Counted from the first letter of the stretch, positions 29,880 through 39,575 are shown. The stretch: 64,000 nt of DNA from Acidithiobacillus sp. YTS05 (GCF_024396695.1 NZ_CP094359.1:1-64000); one strand, 5' to 3'. Numbers and translations: made by a program. The notes: a model not told the origin generated them from the letters alone.

Positions 29880-31476
29880 GAGCAATCCTCGCCAGAAGTT
29901 GCGGGTAGTCCAGACCAAATTTTCTGGCCAGAGACAGGGCATGAGCCAGACCATCGGCAGGTTTGCGTAAGAGGCGAAACGTACGCTTGTCCTCCTCCTC
30001 GCTGTCGACCATGCTCAGAATGCTGACAACATCGGCGCCGGAGCGGCTGAGTTCATCGAGAAAACTGACCCAGAGTACCAGTGGATCGAGATGCCGTAGG
30101 CGCTTGAGCAATTCCTGGCTGAGAAAGCGGGCATCGTCGAGGGTGGTAGAGTGAAACAGCTCATTGAGGACGAAGATACTGCGTGGCGTCGCCCGCTCCA
30201 GATCATGGCGTAGACGAAGCAGGTCTGCCTCGAGCTTGCTGCGCTCGCTTTCGGCGTCTTCGCGGCGTTCAAAATGGGTATAAATAGCGTCGCAAACGAA
30301 GAGTTGGGCCTGCTGCGCCGGCACCGGCAGACCGATACCAGCAAGGTAATGGAGTTGCCCGAAGCAACGGGCATAGGTCGTTTTGCCCCCCTGATTGGGG
30401 CCGCTGACCAACAAAATGCGCTCGCTACCGTGCAGGTCGATATCGTTCAGCACAGGATTCTCCTGCTGTTCCTGGCGTAGGCGCGCAGCCAGTGCCAGAT
30501 CGTAAGCGCTCTCGGCATGGGTGCGTTTTTCCTCCTCACAGAGCTCGGGAACGCAGCTTGGCAGGCCCGCCGCCTCCAAGGGGCTGAGAAAATCCAGAAA
30601 GGCGAGATAGAACTGTAGCTCCCGTTCCCAATGCAGCAGCGGGACAAAGACAAAGGGGTAGCGGGCCATCCGCAGGGCGGGGACGGCATCGATTGCGGCT
30701 TGGGGGTCCGGTTGCGCCCAGCGCTGGTAAAAAACGGCGAGACGGGCAAACAGCTCGGGAAACAGTTCGGCAATGGCGTCGAGGACTCGTGCCTGCACCG
30801 GATCGACGTCCATCTGTCCGATCTCCTGCTCCTCCCGCGCGTTTTCCTCGCCTGACGGTGCAGCCAGAAAGCGAGAAAAAGTATGGACAATTTCTTCGTC
30901 TACATTGCGTTGCAAACATTCGCGCCAGAGGCTCACATGACTTCCGGAGATTTGCAGGTCGTAGCGCAAGGCATCCAACTCTTGGCGCAATGCCCTTGCG
31001 GTATCGTGCATCTCTTGCCGCTGTGGTGCCTGTAACTCGTGGATCAAACCCTCGAGAACGGTGCATAGCGCGGTCGATCGTGGCTTGGCGGCGGTGAGCG
31101 CATCGACCAGAGAGGAAAAAACCGTTTGGTAGTTACCAATCGCATCCAGAAAAACCCGTTGTCGTTGGCGATCATGGTAGAGTTTTTGCGCTTGTTCAAG
31201 CTGGCGGCGCAGGGTCTGCATCCGCTGGGTGAAGCTGGTCCAGGCGCTGCGTATCGATGGCTGTAACAGATCGCGCAGAATGGCCTGGCGATGGCGAATA
31301 ACCGTCGATTTTCCGGGAAAGGCGTGATACCAATCAACCAGCGCAAAATCCGGTACCGGCAGGCAGACGGCAGCAAAGATCTCTTGCAAATGGAGATCAT
31401 GGAAAACCGCCGCTTCCGGTGTCGGGTCCTGCTTCGCTTCTCCCTCGGGCCAAAGTAGACTTATTACCGATGTCAT
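29860..31476 (-). CDS. MutS-like ATPase B (companion of the downstream gene)
   Basis: This 538-residue MutS-related protein lacks the mismatch-binding domain. Helical regions with coiled-coil character lie at about 75-175. The ATPase has Walker A GPNQGGKTT at 359-367 and Walker B-like SIFVLNEL at 433-440, again with Asn in place of the usual Asp, plus SKLEADLLRLRHDL in the signature region. It differs clearly in sequence from MutS-like A, so the pair is old and may form a heterodimer, as MutS proteins dimerise across the ATP sites. The ATG at 31476 has GGTGG seven bases upstream; the frame is open to a TTG at 31524 with poor support. Divergent to glpD. Confidence 0.78.
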   Translation of the reverse strand: MTSVISLLWPEGEAKQDPTPEAAVFHDLHLQEIFAAVCLPVPDFALVDWYHAFPGKSTVIRHRQAILRDLLQPSIRSAWTSFTQRMQTLRRQLEQAQKLYHDRQRQRVFLDAIGNYQTVFSSLVDALTAAKPRSTALCTVLEGLIHELQAPQRQEMHDTARALRQELDALRYDLQISGSHVSLWRECLQRNVDEEIVHTFSRFLAAPSGEENAREEQEIGQMDVDPVQARVLDAIAELFPELFARLAVFYQRWAQPDPQAAIDAVPALRMARYPFVFVPLLHWERELQFYLAFLDFLSPLEAAGLPSCVPELCEEEKRTHAESAYDLALAARLRQEQQENPVLNDIDLHGSERILLVSGPNQGGKTTYARCFGQLHYLAGIGLPVPAQQAQLFVCDAIYTHFERREDAESERSKLEADLLRLRHDLERATPRSIFVLNELFHSTTLDDARFLSQELLKRLRHLDPLVLWVSFLDELSRSGADVVSILSMVDSEEEDKRTFRLLRKPADGLAHALSLARKFGLDYPQLLARIAHASPSS

Positions 31477-31656
31477 TGCCATACCACCAAGCGCCGCTGC
31501 GAAATTCTTTACAGTATAAGACAATGAGGGCTAATCGCGCTTATCAGAATATATAGATAAATTACAAAATATATTCGAAATTTTTTGTTCTACACTAAAA
31601 ATACCTGTCACAATGACAGGCTGCCTCCTCAGCAAAAATGAAAACCAGGGGTCAAT
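31477..31656. promoter_or_regulatory. Divergent control region between MutS-like B and glpD
   Basis: This 180-bp gap contains an AT-rich core (about 31540-31605), so both divergent promoters likely lie here. A perfect palindrome at 31604-31620 sits about 36 bp before the glpD ATG. AGGGG before the ATG at 31657 is the glpD ribosome site. A short minus-strand frame crossing the glpD start (31531-31809) has no family features and is not called. Confidence 0.55.
31604..31620. promoter_or_regulatory. Perfect inverted repeat before glpD (candidate operator)
   Basis: CCTGTCA-CAA-TGACAGG is a 7-3-7 palindrome just downstream of the AT-rich promoter-like stretch and upstream of the glycerol operon. 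It could bind a repressor or form a small leader hairpin. No regulator gene is encoded nearby, so the cognate protein is unknown. Confidence 0.5.
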
Positions 31657-33159
31657 ATGAACGATATAAAAGATATTCTGGTCATCGGTGGCGGTATCAA
31701 TGGCGTGGGTATAGCCCGCGATGCTGCCGGAAGGGGACTCACCGTCACCCTGATCGAGCGGGATGACCTGGCCGCTCACACTTCTTCCGCCAGTACCAAG
31801 CTCATTCACGGCGGATTACGCTACCTCGAATACTACGAATTTCGCCTGGTGCGCGAGGCGCTCAAGGAACGGGAATGCCTCCTCCATATCGCCCCGCACA
31901 TCATCTGGCCATTGACCTTTATTCTGCCCGAAGGGCCGGAGAGCCGCGCCGGGTGGAAGTTGCGCGCTGGTCTCTGGCTCTATGACCATCTCGCGCCACG
32001 ACAGAGTCTGCCGGCATCGCGCGCGCTGCGTTTTGCCCGACATCCGGCGGGAGGGATTCTGGCGGACAATATACGGCGCGGCTTCAGCTATTCCGATTGT
32101 TGGGTCGAAGACAGTCGCCTGGTGGTGCTGAACGCTATCGATGCCCGGGAGCGCGGCGCGGAGATTCGGCTGCATACCTCGCTGAGCAAGGCAGCCGTCG
32201 TGGATGGAGTCTGGCATGCGGAAATCGAGACGGCCAGCGGCCAGCGGGAAACGCTGCTTGCGCGCATTCTGGTCAATGCCGCCGGCCCCTGGGTCGGAGA
32301 GATCCTGGGGACGGCTCTGGGTCTGCACACCCATAAAAGCGTGCGCAAGGTGAAGGGCAGCCACATCATCGTCCCTCGCCTTTATGACGAGGACTTTGCC
32401 TTCATCCTGCAGAATCCCGATGGGCGGATCATTTTCGTCATTCCCTACGAGGGCAGCTTCAGCCTCATCGGTACCACCGACATCCCCTACGACGGGGATC
32501 CCGCGCAGGTGCAGATCAGTCCCGAGGAGACCGCCTACCTCTGCAGCAGCGCTTCCCGTTATCTGCGAAAAACCATCGTTCCCGCAGACGTGGTGCGTAG
32601 TTATTCCGGTGTACGCCCCCTGTATGACGATCATGCCGCCAATGCTTCGGCAGTGACCCGGGATTATGTCCTCAATCTCGAGAAAGGACCCGGTGCGCCG
32701 GTGCTCTCGGTCTTTGGTGGCAAGATCACCACCTATCGGCGTCTGGCCGAACATGCCCTGCAACTCCTGGAGCCGGCGCTGGGTAAGGCCGCTGGTCAGC
32801 CCTGGACCGCGACGGCGCCGCTCCCCGGCGGGGATCTCCCGGGTGCTGACTTCGACCGTTTCCTGCATCAGCTGCTGAGTCAATATGCCGAGTTTCCGGC
32901 CACCTTGCTGCGTCGCTACGCCCGCGCCTATGGGACCCGCGCCGAGCGGATTTTGGCAGGCCACCAGCGACCAGAGGAGCTGGGCGAGGATTTGGGCGGA
33001 GGGCTGTACGAGGCGGAAGTACAGTACCTCGTCGCGCACGAATGGGCGAACACCCTCGAGGACATCCTTTGGCGACGCTCCAAGCTTTCCCTGCACGTAC
33101 CCTCAGGGACCGAGCAACGGCTGCGCCAATATCTGGAGAAGGCGCTCAGCAAGCGCTGA
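31657..33159 (+). CDS. glpD: Aerobic glycerol-3-phosphate dehydrogenase
   Basis: GlpD is a membrane-associated flavoenzyme that oxidises glycerol 3-phosphate to dihydroxyacetone phosphate and passes electrons to quinone. The 500-residue product has an N-terminal FAD fold ([20 protein letters not shown]), [20 protein letters not shown] with [16 protein letters not shown], the [12 protein letters not shown] segment, [11 protein letters not shown] and the [16 protein letters not shown] signature near residue 355. The C-terminal domain typical of GlpD follows. Length equals that of E. coli GlpD (501). It is the first gene of the glycerol operon, with glpK 23 bp downstream. Confidence 0.96.
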   Translation: MNDIKDILVIGGGINGVGIARDAAGRGLTVTLIERDDLAAHTSSASTKLIHGGLRYLEYYEFRLVREALKERECLLHIAPHIIWPLTFILPEGPESRAGWKLRAGLWLYDHLAPRQSLPASRALRFARHPAGGILADNIRRGFSYSDCWVEDSRLVVLNAIDARERGAEIRLHTSLSKAAVVDGVWHAEIETASGQRETLLARILVNAAGPWVGEILGTALGLHTHKSVRKVKGSHIIVPRLYDEDFAFILQNPDGRIIFVIPYEGSFSLIGTTDIPYDGDPAQVQISPEETAYLCSSASRYLRKTIVPADVVRSYSGVRPLYDDHAANASAVTRDYVLNLEKGPGAPVLSVFGGKITTYRRLAEHALQLLEPALGKAAGQPWTATAPLPGGDLPGADFDRFLHQLLSQYAEFPATLLRRYARAYGTRAERILAGHQRPEELGEDLGGGLYEAEVQYLVAHEWANTLEDILWRRSKLSLHVPSGTEQRLRQYLEKALSKR

Positions 33160-33182
33160 GCAACGAGAGAGGAGAATATAAA

Positions 33183-34688
33183 ATGTCCAATTACGTCGGA
33201 GCCATCGATCAGGGGACCACCAGTACCCGCTTCATCATTTTTGACCACGCCGGCAAGATCATTTCCCAGGCGCAAAAGGAACACCGGCAGATCTACCCGC
33301 AACCGGGCTGGGTAGAGCATGATCCCCTGGAAATCCTCAACAACAGCAACGAAGTGGTGGGGGCCGCCCTGGCCCGTGCCAACCTCAGCGGCTCGGATCT
33401 GCGTGCCGTGGGGATCACCAACCAGCGCGAAACGACCGTATTGTGGGACCGTCACAGTGCTGAGCCGCTGGCGCCAGCCATCGTCTGGATGGACACCCGC
33501 ACCGATCAGTTGATGCGTCGCTTTCTACAAAAGCGGGAACATTCCTGGTTTCGCGAGAAGACCGGGTTACCTCTGACCACTTATTTTTCCGCGCTCAAGT
33601 TGCTCTGGCTGCTGGAGAATGTCCCCGGGGCACGGCGCAAGGCCGAGCAGGGTGACGCCCTGTTTGGCAATATCAACACTTGGTTGGCCTGGAATCTGAC
33701 TGGAGGCAAGGATGGCGGTTTGCATATCACCGACGTCAGCAATGCCAGTCGCACCCTGCTCATGGATCTGCAGCGCTGCAGCTGGGATGAAGAGCTTCTC
33801 GCAGAGTTTGGTATACCCGCCGCTTGCCTGCCGCAGATTGTTTCCTCGGGAGAGGTCTATGGGGAGATTCGCAGCGCGCCGCTGCGCGGGACAGTTTTGG
33901 CAGGAATGCTTGGGGATCAGCAAGCGGCCCTGGTCGGGCAGACCTGCTTTGCGCCCGGCGAGGCGAAAAATACCTACGGCACCGGTTGCTTTCTGCTGAT
34001 GAACACGGGTATGGAAGCGGTCCATTCCAAGGCTGGTTTGTTGAGTACGGTGGCCTACCGCTTTGGCGACGAGCCGACCCACTACGCCCTCGAAGGTTCC
34101 ATCGCCATTGCGGGAGCCCTGGTGCAATGGTTGCGCGACAACCTGCACTTTTTTGATCTGGCAGAGCAGATCGAGGCGCTGGCGCGCAGTGTGCCCGACA
34201 ACGGCGATGTCTACCTCGTGCCTGCCTTTGCGGGACTGTATGCGCCGTACTGGCGGGAAGATGCCCGTGGGGTGATCGCTGGTCTGACCCGCTTTGCCAC
34301 CAAGGCCCATGTAGCGCGGGCTGCTCTGGAAGCGACGGCCTATCAGGTGCGCGACGTGGTCGAGGCGATGGAGCTGGACAGCGGCATTCGGCTACGTGCC
34401 CTGCGCAGCGACGGCGGTATGGTCGTAAACGAGCTGCTGATGCAGTTCCAGGCCGATATGCTCGCCGTGCCGGTACAGCGCCCGCGTATCGTCGAAACCA
34501 CCGCCTTGGGTTCTGCCTATGCCGCTGGACTGGCTACCGGCCTGTGGCAAAGCACGGAGGATCTCCGCGCCAACTGGGGCGTTGATCATGTCTGGAAGCC
34601 GCAGATGGAAGAGAGCGACCGGGCTCGCCTGGTTCACTCTTGGAAGAAGGCGGTCGAGCGTTCCTTTGCTTGGGTGGAGGGCAACTAA
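33183..34688 (+). CDS. glpK: Glycerol kinase
   Basis: GlpK phosphorylates glycerol with ATP to glycerol 3-phosphate, trapping it for GlpD. The 501-residue protein begins [20 protein letters not shown] (FGGY-kinase phosphate-1 motif) and has the glycerol-contacting RETT near residue 82. It continues with [28 protein letters not shown], and [20 protein letters not shown]. The start ATG at 33183 follows AGAGGAG; the frame extends upstream into glpD but without family similarity. The order glpD, glpK, glpF with short gaps supports one transcript. GlpK, not the dihydroxyacetone kinase downstream, handles glycerol itself. Confidence 0.96.
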   Translation: MSNYVGAIDQGTTSTRFIIFDHAGKIISQAQKEHRQIYPQPGWVEHDPLEILNNSNEVVGAALARANLSGSDLRAVGITNQRETTVLWDRHSAEPLAPAIVWMDTRTDQLMRRFLQKREHSWFREKTGLPLTTYFSALKLLWLLENVPGARRKAEQGDALFGNINTWLAWNLTGGKDGGLHITDVSNASRTLLMDLQRCSWDEELLAEFGIPAACLPQIVSSGEVYGEIRSAPLRGTVLAGMLGDQQAALVGQTCFAPGEAKNTYGTGCFLLMNTGMEAVHSKAGLLSTVAYRFGDEPTHYALEGSIAIAGALVQWLRDNLHFFDLAEQIEALARSVPDNGDVYLVPAFAGLYAPYWREDARGVIAGLTRFATKAHVARAALEATAYQVRDVVEAMELDSGIRLRALRSDGGMVVNELLMQFQADMLAVPVQRPRIVETTALGSAYAAGLATGLWQSTEDLRANWGVDHVWKPQMEESDRARLVHSWKKAVERSFAWVEGN

Positions 34689-34689
34689 G

Positions 34690-35664
34690 ATGGGCACGGA
34701 TGCAGGGGTAAAGACGGGTTGGCGGGCGCACTCCATCTGGGCGGAGATGATCGCCGAGTTTTTGGGTTGTTTTGTGTTGCTGGCCTTTGGTGCCGGTTGT
34801 GTCGCGGTAGCGGTGGTCGGTCTGACCGAATCGCATCGTACTCTGGTCATTTTCCAGGGGGCCGGCGGCTGGCTCCTGATCACCTGGGGTTGGGCCATGG
34901 CGGTGGCCATGGCGGTCTATGTCGCGGGGGGTGTTTCCGGGGCGCACATCAACCCGGCGGTGACTTTGGCCTTTGCCCTGCGCGGCAATTTCCCCTGGCG
35001 CAAGGTCGTACCGTACTGGATTGCCCAGGTGGTCGGTTGTTTTGCCGGTGCGGCCATTGTTTATTATGACTATTTTCTCGCCATCGACAAATGGAATCTC
35101 GCCCATGGGGTCATCTCCCGGGCGGCATCTGGCGGGCTGACCACCTTCAGCATCTTCGCCACCTTTCCGGCCGCGTACTACGGTAATCAGATGGGCCTCG
35201 CCCTGTTGGATCAGGTGGTGGCAACCTTCTTTCTGCTGCTCTTTGTTCTCGCCATCATCGACAACATGAATGTCGGACCCGGCGCTAACCTGGCCCCGCT
35301 GATGATCGGCTTTGCGGTGGCGGCCATCGGTATGTCCTTTGGCGTAGGTACTGGCTATGCCATCAATCCTGCCCGTGACTTTGGCCCCCGCTTTTTTTGC
35401 TGGTTGCAGGGATGGGGTACCAATGCCTTTCCCGGTCCCCACGGCTACTGGTGGGTACCCATTGTCGGCCCCCTCATCGGCGCGGCGATTGCCGTCTATG
35501 TTTATGAATGGATGATCAGCCGCACCCTCTGTGCCCGGGCCAAGCTCCTGCAGGAAAAACAGCCGCGCGTCGAACAAAAGGGTCTCGGTTTCAAGCTGGA
35601 AAAGTTGCAAAAAGCGCTGGATGAGGTGCGCACGCAAATCGAAGCAGAGGAGGCAAAACAATGA
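34690..35664 (+). CDS. glpF: Glycerol facilitator / aquaglyceroporin with C-terminal coiled-coil extension
   Basis: This MIP-family channel allows glycerol diffusion across the inner membrane. The 324-residue protein has six predicted helices and both NPA boxes, GAHINPAVTLAFALRG and GYAINPARDFGPRFF. The Asp after the second NPA (NPARD) is typical of glycerol-permeable members. It is about 40 residues longer than E. coli GlpF: after the last helix (EWMISRTLCARAK) comes a charged, heptad-like tail rich in Glu, Lys and Leu to the end, probably cytoplasmic coiled coil. The ATG at 34690 lies one base after the glpK stop, and the stop overlaps dhaK (ATGA). Confidence 0.94.
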   Translation: MGTDAGVKTGWRAHSIWAEMIAEFLGCFVLLAFGAGCVAVAVVGLTESHRTLVIFQGAGGWLLITWGWAMAVAMAVYVAGGVSGAHINPAVTLAFALRGNFPWRKVVPYWIAQVVGCFAGAAIVYYDYFLAIDKWNLAHGVISRAASGGLTTFSIFATFPAAYYGNQMGLALLDQVVATFFLLLFVLAIIDNMNVGPGANLAPLMIGFAVAAIGMSFGVGTGYAINPARDFGPRFFCWLQGWGTNAFPGPHGYWWVPIVGPLIGAAIAVYVYEWMISRTLCARAKLLQEKQPRVEQKGLGFKLEKLQKALDEVRTQIEAEEAKQ

Positions 35665-36662
35665 AGGCATTGATCAATGATCCAGAAGCCGTGGTCAGCG
35701 AATCCCTTGCCGGGATGGCTCTCGCCCATGGGGATCTGCTGCGGGTACACACGGACCCCAGTTATGTCCTGCGCCAGGATGCGCCGATCTCCGGTAAGGT
35801 GGCGATCATCTCCGGGGGTGGTTCGGGCCACGAGCCCATGCATGCCGGCTTCGTTGGCCTGGGAATGCTGGACGCTGCCTGTCCAGGGGCGGTGTTCACC
35901 AGCCCTACCCCGGACCAGATTGTGGCCGCGTCCCTTGCCGCCCATGGCGGCGCCGGAGTGCTGCATCTGGTCAAGAATTATACGGGCGATGTACTGAACT
36001 TTCAGATGGCGGCGGAGATCCTGCAGGACCAGGGCGTAGCAGTGGAGCAGGTGCTGATCGATGATGACGTCGCTGTCCAGGATTCGCTCTACACCGCCGG
36101 ACGGCGGGGCGTAGGCGCAACGGTCCTGGCGGAAAAGATCTGCGGCGCGGCCGCGGCCGAAGGAATGGCGCTCGCTGATCTGGCAGCGCTCGGTAAACGG
36201 ATAAATGGGCAGGCGCGCTCCATGGGCTTGGCCTTGGGCCCTTGCCATAATCCCAGCACGGGCCAGGAGGGCTTTCAACTCGGCGAGCAGGAGATTGAGT
36301 TTGGCGTGGGTATCCATGGGGAACCCGGTCGGGAGCGGCTGGCCATGGCCCCTGCCGATACCTTGACCCGCATGTTGATGGAGCCGATCCTGAATGACCT
36401 ACCATTCCATCCGGGCGATCCGGTGTTGCTATTTGTTGATGCTCTGGGGGCAACCCCCTTGCTTGAGCTCTATATCGTCTATCGTGCTGCTGAGGCGGTG
36501 GCGCGGGAGTATGGGCTGCACGTCCAACGACGCCTGGTGGGGCCGTACATGACCAGTCTCGATATGGCCGGGGTCGCTATCACCGTCCTGCGGCTGGAAG
36601 CGGATCTGCAGCGCTGGTGGGATGCCCCGGTCTGTACGGTCGCGCTGCGCTGGGGGCTCTGA
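35661..36662 (+). CDS. dhaK: PTS-dependent dihydroxyacetone kinase, DHA-binding subunit
   Basis: DhaK binds dihydroxyacetone covalently and accepts phosphate from DhaL-ADP, yielding DHA phosphate. The 333-residue protein has GGGSGHEPMHAGFVG at 52-66 and His219 in FGVGIHGEPG, which corresponds to the His that forms the hemiaminal with the substrate. PGAVFTSPTPDQI and VKNYTGDVLNF complete the family pattern. It overlaps glpF by four bases, tying DHA metabolism to glycerol uptake. Together with DhaL and the downstream phosphotransferase it makes a full PEP-dependent kinase. Confidence 0.95.
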   Translation: MKALINDPEAVVSESLAGMALAHGDLLRVHTDPSYVLRQDAPISGKVAIISGGGSGHEPMHAGFVGLGMLDAACPGAVFTSPTPDQIVAASLAAHGGAGVLHLVKNYTGDVLNFQMAAEILQDQGVAVEQVLIDDDVAVQDSLYTAGRRGVGATVLAEKICGAAAAEGMALADLAALGKRINGQARSMGLALGPCHNPSTGQEGFQLGEQEIEFGVGIHGEPGRERLAMAPADTLTRMLMEPILNDLPFHPGDPVLLFVDALGATPLLELYIVYRAAEAVAREYGLHVQRRLVGPYMTSLDMAGVAITVLRLEADLQRWWDAPVCTVALRWGL

Positions 36663-36672
36663 GGAGATGAGC

Positions 36673-37278
36673 ATGAATTATGACACCGAGACCTTGATGG
36701 CCTGGATGCGCTGCATACAGGAACGCTTAGCGCAGGAACGAGCTGAGCTCGACCACCTCGATGCAGAGATCGGTGATGGTGACCATGGCAGTAATCTTTC
36801 CCGAGGGTTCGCCAAGGTAGCAGAAAAATTAGGGGAGCGGGTTCCAGAAAGTCCCGGAGCGCTACTGAAGGAGGTGGCGATGACGCTGATCGGCACGGTG
36901 GGCGGCGCCTCCGGGCCGCTCTATGGCACCTTTTTCCTGGAGACTGCCAAGGCCATGGGAGCGTCCGCTGCGTTCAGTGCTGCGGAGCTCGGTCGCTGCC
37001 TGACAAGCGGAGTGGCGGGCATACAGCGCTTGGGCAAGGCGAACGCCGGTGATAAGACCATGCTCGATGCCCTGATTCCTGCCGTGGATGTGCTGGCATC
37101 CCAGGGAGACGTCGCGGCAGCCGCCCAGTCCGCGCAAGACGGCCGAGCTGCAACCATCCCTTTGCAGGCGCGTAAGGGTCGCGCCAGTTATCTGGGCGTG
37201 CGCTCCATCGGCCATGCCGACCCGGGTGCCGCCTCCGCCGCCCTGCTTTTTGCGTGCTTGGTGAAGGTGGCTAGATGA
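36673..37278 (+). CDS. dhaL: PTS-dependent dihydroxyacetone kinase, ADP-binding subunit
   Basis: DhaL carries a tightly bound ADP that is rephosphorylated by DhaM and serves as phosphate donor to DHA. The 201-residue all-helical protein contains LDAEIGDGDHGSNLSRGF near residues 29-46, whose aspartates hold two Mg ions on ADP. Later stretches are GGASGPLYGTFF and GDKTMLDALIPA, with SYLGVRSIGHADPGAASAALL near the end. I preferred ATG 36673 because GAGGAG at 36661-36666 has correct spacing; ATG 36667 would be too close. It overlaps the next gene by ATGA. Confidence 0.94.
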   Translation: MNYDTETLMAWMRCIQERLAQERAELDHLDAEIGDGDHGSNLSRGFAKVAEKLGERVPESPGALLKEVAMTLIGTVGGASGPLYGTFFLETAKAMGASAAFSAAELGRCLTSGVAGIQRLGKANAGDKTMLDALIPAVDVLASQGDVAAAAQSAQDGRAATIPLQARKGRASYLGVRSIGHADPGAASAALLFACLVKVAR

Positions 37279-39575
37279 GTCCATCTTTGCCCGTGGTCGC
37301 CCTCTTGCTTGTCTCGCACAGTCGCGCCCTTGCCGAGGCGACGGAGGCACTGCTTCGGCAGGTCACCGGAGACTCGGTACGGATTGCCGTTGCCGCTGGT
37401 GCCGGAGAGGGAGGAGAGGAGCTCGGTACCGATGCGACGCGCATCGCTGCAACGCTGTCCCAATTGGCCCCCCACGCCGTGCTCGTGCTCCTGGATCTGG
37501 GGAGTGCCGTGCTGAGTGCACAGATGGCCCTGGAGTTTCTCCCGCAAGAAGATCGGCAGCGCGTCGCGCTTTGCCCAGCCCCCTTTGTGGAAGGGGCGAT
37601 GGCAGGAGCTTTGGCAGCCCAGGCCGGCCTCAGTCTCCCGGAGGTGGCACGGGAGGCCCAGAACGCATTACGCGGCAAGCAGAACGATTTGCCCGGAGCG
37701 GATAGTGACGCGGTGCGGGAATCAGTGATGCGCGTCGACGTCGGTATGGAACGGCGCTGTTACGAGCTGTCCGATCCAGCCGGTTTGCATCTTCGGCCGG
37801 CGGCAGAATTGGTGCGGGTAGCCGGTGAGGCGGGCATGGATTTCTGGGTCGGGCGTTCTGCGGTTGCCACTCCCTTGGTGGCTGGAAAAAGCCTTAGCGG
37901 GTTGCTAGCCCTCGAATTACGGCAGGGCGAGGCCCTTTGTGTCTACAGTAACGAGGCCCTTGCTCCTGACTTGCTAACGCGCCTGGATGGCCTCTTTGGG
38001 AACCCCGCGGAGGCGCTCCCGGAAGTGCGCCCGCAGGGGGTTGTTCCCGGTTTTGCCCTGGGCTTGGTGGCCGATGCGCGACTCCGACTGGAGGATTTGC
38101 TCCCCGTCGCAGAGGCCGCCACCCCTGACGGAGCAGAGCGCCTCCGGCGAGCGATCACCGTTGTCGCCAGTCGGGCGCAGGAAGAAGATATCCTTGGCGC
38201 GCAGCGCGCCCTGCTGGTGGACCCGCGCCTGCAGGAAAAGCTCGACGCCGAGTTCCGACGCGGGCAGGGGCCAGCGCATGCCTGGGCGGGTGCGGTGGAG
38301 GAACTCGCCCAGGAAATCGAGCAACTGCATGAGCCGTTGTTACGGGCGCGAGCAGCCGATTGGCGCGATCTGGGACGCCAGGTACTGGGAGAACTTTTGG
38401 GTGATCCAGAGCGACGGACGGTTGCGGAAGCGAGGCCAAGCATTCTCCTCGTTGATGACTTGTTGCCATCCATGGCGGCTAACATGGATCCTGCGCAAGT
38501 ACTGGGTGTGATTGATCGCCAAGGTGCTCCCAACAGCCACGCCGCGATTCTCCTGCGTGGCGCTGGTATTCCCTATGTGATCAATGTGCGTGCTCCTGAG
38601 CTTCGCGCGGGCATAGAGGTGGCGATGGATGGCGCTACCGGGGCAGTCATCGTTGCACCGCAGAAAGCGCAGGTCGACGCCATACGGGCACGCTACACGA
38701 GGAGCGAAACCCTGGCGCTGCCGGAAGAATTTGCAGGTGAGCTGGCTCTCGCTGATGGCAGCCATGTCGAATTCTGGGCCAATGTGGCCAGCCCCGCCGA
38801 GGCGCAGGAAGCACGACGCTTAGGAGCGCGCGGGATTGGCTTGTTGCGCACGGAGTTTCTGTACCTCGACCGTTGGCAAAGTCCCAACGAAGAGGAACAG
38901 ATGCAGCACGTGCAGAAAATACTCGCGCCCATGTCGGGGCGGCGCTGCGTCGTGCGTCTCTTGGATGCCGGTGCCGACAAGCCTCTGCCCTTCCTCAGGC
39001 TGCGCAGGGAAGAGAACCCGGCCCTGGGACTACGGGGTATCCGCGCCCTGCTGGCTTGCCCCGATTTTTTGCAGATCCATATCCGCGCGATCTTGCGCGC
39101 CGGTCACGGGCAGGACATTGCCCTCATGGCCCCTATGGTGAGCCAAGTGCAGGAAATTATCGAACTGCGCAGGGTACTGGCATCCTGTCATTCTGCCCTT
39201 CTCGAACAGCAGATCGATCATGCCTGGCCGGTAGCACTGGGGATCATGGCTGAAGTTCCTGCGATGTTATTGGAGCCTGGCAGTTTCCGGGGGCTAGTGG
39301 ATTTTGTGTCGGTGGGCACCAACGATCTCACGCAGTATGTGTTTGCTGCGGACCGTGGCGATGAGCGGCTGCAGAATCTGGGCGGGGCCGGCTCGTCGGC
39401 GGTGTTGGGTCTGATCCAGGGCCTGTTGCAGGGACTGGACGTGCCGGTTTCAGTCTGTGGGGAAGCTGCTGGGAACCCACAGCTCGCCCTGGGCTTGGTG
39501 GAGCATGGCATTCGCCGTCTGTCGATGAGTCCCCGCAGTTTTGCCGGGGTCTGGCAGGCATTGCGAGTCGCGTAG
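37275..39575 (+). CDS. dhaM: DhaM-HPr-Enzyme I fusion: complete PTS phosphorelay for DHA kinase
   Basis: This 766-residue soluble protein carries phosphate from PEP to DhaL-bound ADP. Domain order: EIIA-DhaM (about 1-135, active His15 in LLLVSHSRALAEAT); HPr (about 155-245, His172 in PAGLHLRPAAELV); Enzyme I N-domain (about 255-475, His422 in GAPNSHAAILLRGAGIPYV); and a full Enzyme I C-domain (about 485-766) with IGLLRTEFLYLDR, GTNDLTQYVFAADR and the proton-donor Cys728 in SVCGEAAGN. E. coli DhaM has the same first domains but a truncated EI and depends on a separate Enzyme I. Here the PEP-binding domain is present, so the relay can be self-sufficient. It is the last gene of the glycerol operon and convergent with corA. 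Confidence 0.93.
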   Translation: MSPSLPVVALLLVSHSRALAEATEALLRQVTGDSVRIAVAAGAGEGGEELGTDATRIAATLSQLAPHAVLVLLDLGSAVLSAQMALEFLPQEDRQRVALCPAPFVEGAMAGALAAQAGLSLPEVAREAQNALRGKQNDLPGADSDAVRESVMRVDVGMERRCYELSDPAGLHLRPAAELVRVAGEAGMDFWVGRSAVATPLVAGKSLSGLLALELRQGEALCVYSNEALAPDLLTRLDGLFGNPAEALPEVRPQGVVPGFALGLVADARLRLEDLLPVAEAATPDGAERLRRAITVVASRAQEEDILGAQRALLVDPRLQEKLDAEFRRGQGPAHAWAGAVEELAQEIEQLHEPLLRARAADWRDLGRQVLGELLGDPERRTVAEARPSILLVDDLLPSMAANMDPAQVLGVIDRQGAPNSHAAILLRGAGIPYVINVRAPELRAGIEVAMDGATGAVIVAPQKAQVDAIRARYTRSETLALPEEFAGELALADGSHVEFWANVASPAEAQEARRLGARGIGLLRTEFLYLDRWQSPNEEEQMQHVQKILAPMSGRRCVVRLLDAGADKPLPFLRLRREENPALGLRGIRALLACPDFLQIHIRAILRAGHGQDIALMAPMVSQVQEIIELRRVLASCHSALLEQQIDHAWPVALGIMAEVPAMLLEPGSFRGLVDFVSVGTNDLTQYVFAADRGDERLQNLGGAGSSAVLGLIQGLLQGLDVPVSVCGEAAGNPQLALGLVEHGIRRLSMSPRSFAGVWQALRVA

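Noticed and set aside
31300-31330. A GKST sequence near residue 55 of MutS-like B as a second P-loop
   Set aside because: The surrounding residues (HAFPGKSTVIRH) lack the strand and glycine pattern; the true Walker A is at 359-367.
31531-31809. A 92-codon minus-strand frame across the glpD start
   Set aside because: It overlaps the FAD motif of glpD and the AT-rich control region and resembles no family.
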